From Oscillospiraceae bacterium (GTDB lineage: Bacteria; Bacillota_A; Clostridia; Oscillospirales; Oscillospiraceae), in contig JAEDOJ010000019.1 in the NCBI GenBank assembly GCA_016302015.1, positions 1-14,058 of the forward strand: 14,058 nucleotides of DNA. The letters are read 5' to 3'. A program made the translations under genes and the position numbers. Below the pieces are notes generated by a model. It was not told the DNA's origin, ran no database searches, and saw only the letters and a program-made list of their open reading frames with translations. This document shows, piece by piece, positions 13,585 to 14,058 of the stretch (position 1 is the stretch's first letter; each line of letters opens with the position of its first letter).

Positions 13585-14031
13585 ATGAAGAGACTGATTG
13601 CATTTCTTGTAATTGCCTGCATGACGGTTTGCCTGTTTGTGGGCGCTGTCGCGGCTACCGACGAGACCGAAGCTGTCACCGAGACCGAAGCTGTCACCGA
13701 GACCGAAGCTGTTACCGAGACGGCAGCGGAGTCCGTTGCCGCTGAGGCGGAAGAGACCGTGGAAGAAGAGGAAGAATCCAACGGCCCCGGCGCACTGCAG
13801 ATCATCCTGCTGGTGATGCAGATCCTGTCCTGCCTTGCTCTGACCGTGATCATCATGTTCCAGTCCAGTAAGGAAGGCGGCATGGGTGCCCTGTCCGGCA
13901 ACTCCGGCAACTTCATGAACGGCAAGGGCGTCGCCACTCTGGACGCCAAGCTGGCCAGCATCACCAAGTGGATTGCGGCAGCCTTTGTTCTGCTGACTCT
14001 GCTGGTTTCCATGCTCTACACCGTCGGCTGA
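13585..14031 (+). CDS. secG: SecG, preprotein translocase subunit, with N-terminal extension
   Basis: SecG is the small accessory subunit of the SecYEG channel and aids protein export. The C-terminal part (about residues 70-148) is a normal SecG: a first membrane helix (ALQIILLVMQILSCLALTVIIM), the hallmark FQSSKEGGMGALSGN loop with FMNGKGVATLDAKLASIT, and a second membrane helix to the end. In front of it lie about 70 extra residues: a signal-peptide-like stretch (MKRLIAFLVIACMTVCLFVG, then AVAA), three copies of a six-residue ETEAVT repeat, and an acidic run (EETVEEEEES). The total is 148 residues against about 75 usual. If the leader is cleaved, the acidic tail would be outside the membrane, which agrees with SecG topology. 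The ATG has GGAGG four bases upstream (13576-13580). It is transcribed separately from prfB. Confidence 0.9.
   Translation: MKRLIAFLVIACMTVCLFVGAVAATDETEAVTETEAVTETEAVTETAAESVAAEAEETVEEEEESNGPGALQIILLVMQILSCLALTVIIMFQSSKEGGMGALSGNSGNFMNGKGVATLDAKLASITKWIAAAFVLLTLLVSMLYTVG
13663..13716 (+). repeat. Three tandem 18-bp repeats within secG
   Basis: The unit gagaccgaagctgtcacc occurs at 13663-13680, 13681-13698 and, with one change, 13699-13716, and a partial copy follows. It encodes ETEAVT. The near-identity at DNA level suggests recent copy-number change by slippage, so the tail length may vary between strains. Confidence 0.85.
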
Positions 14032-14058
14032 TTTCGCAAAGCAAACTGCTCTGCTCAA

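Noticed and set aside
13663..13716. Possible CRISPR-like or other non-coding repeat
   Set aside because: The units are only 18 bp with no spacers, lie in frame and encode ETEAVT in the SecG extension.
13432..14058. Minus-strand open frame over secG
   Set aside because: It is antisense to a clear SecG, with repeats that mirror the secG tandem repeat.

Overview
The window reads as chromosomal DNA of a gut-type clostridium (Bacillota, probably Oscillospiraceae/Ruminococcaceae-like). The grounds are the GC-rich coding sequence with AGGAGG-type ribosome binding sites, a non-proteobacterial gene set for ethanolamine utilisation, and an intergenic repeat with AAAGGCTCCC/GGGGAGGCTTT ends of a kind I associate with this group. 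The taxonomic call is inference.

Layout. Positions 1-654 (+) hold the 3' part of a membrane-anchored family 2 glycosyltransferase. Positions 655-923 are non-coding and carry a hairpin-rich, MITE-like inverted repeat; a terminator for + strand transcription follows and overlaps the end of the next gene. Positions 924-11086 (-) form one tightly packed ethanolamine microcompartment operon, transcribed right to left: iron alcohol dehydrogenase (eutG-like), eutA, eutB, eutC, eutL, eutE, eutM, eutT, PduL-type phosphotransacylase, an uncharacterised small protein, eutN, eutH. Most junctions overlap (ATGA or longer) or have gaps under about 20 bases. A 136-bp divergent intergenic region separates it from the + strand genes: a zinc-ribbon/CFI-box protein, prfB (release factor 2) and secG, each with its own promoter-like or terminator signals.

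How the genes work together: EutH brings ethanolamine in. EutBC, a B12-dependent lyase, splits it to acetaldehyde and ammonia. EutT makes the adenosylcobalamin and EutA reactivates the lyase. EutE turns acetaldehyde into acetyl-CoA, PduL recycles CoA by making acetyl phosphate, and the alcohol dehydrogenase recycles NADH by making ethanol. EutL, EutM and EutN build the shell. No regulator (EutV/EutW) or other shell proteins (EutS, EutK) lie in the window.

Points that stand out: eutB is split by a one-base deficit at an A6 run whose correction gives exactly 453 residues; similar amphipathic helices resembling encapsulation peptides sit on EutC (N-terminus), PduL (N-terminus), EutE (C-terminus) and the uncharacterised 154-residue protein (N-terminus), which suggests that protein is lumen cargo; EutT lacks the cysteine metal motif of the enteric enzyme; and SecG is twice normal length, with a signal-peptide-like N-terminus and an acidic repeat tail. 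I see no wholly new multi-gene system; the novelty is in these variations.
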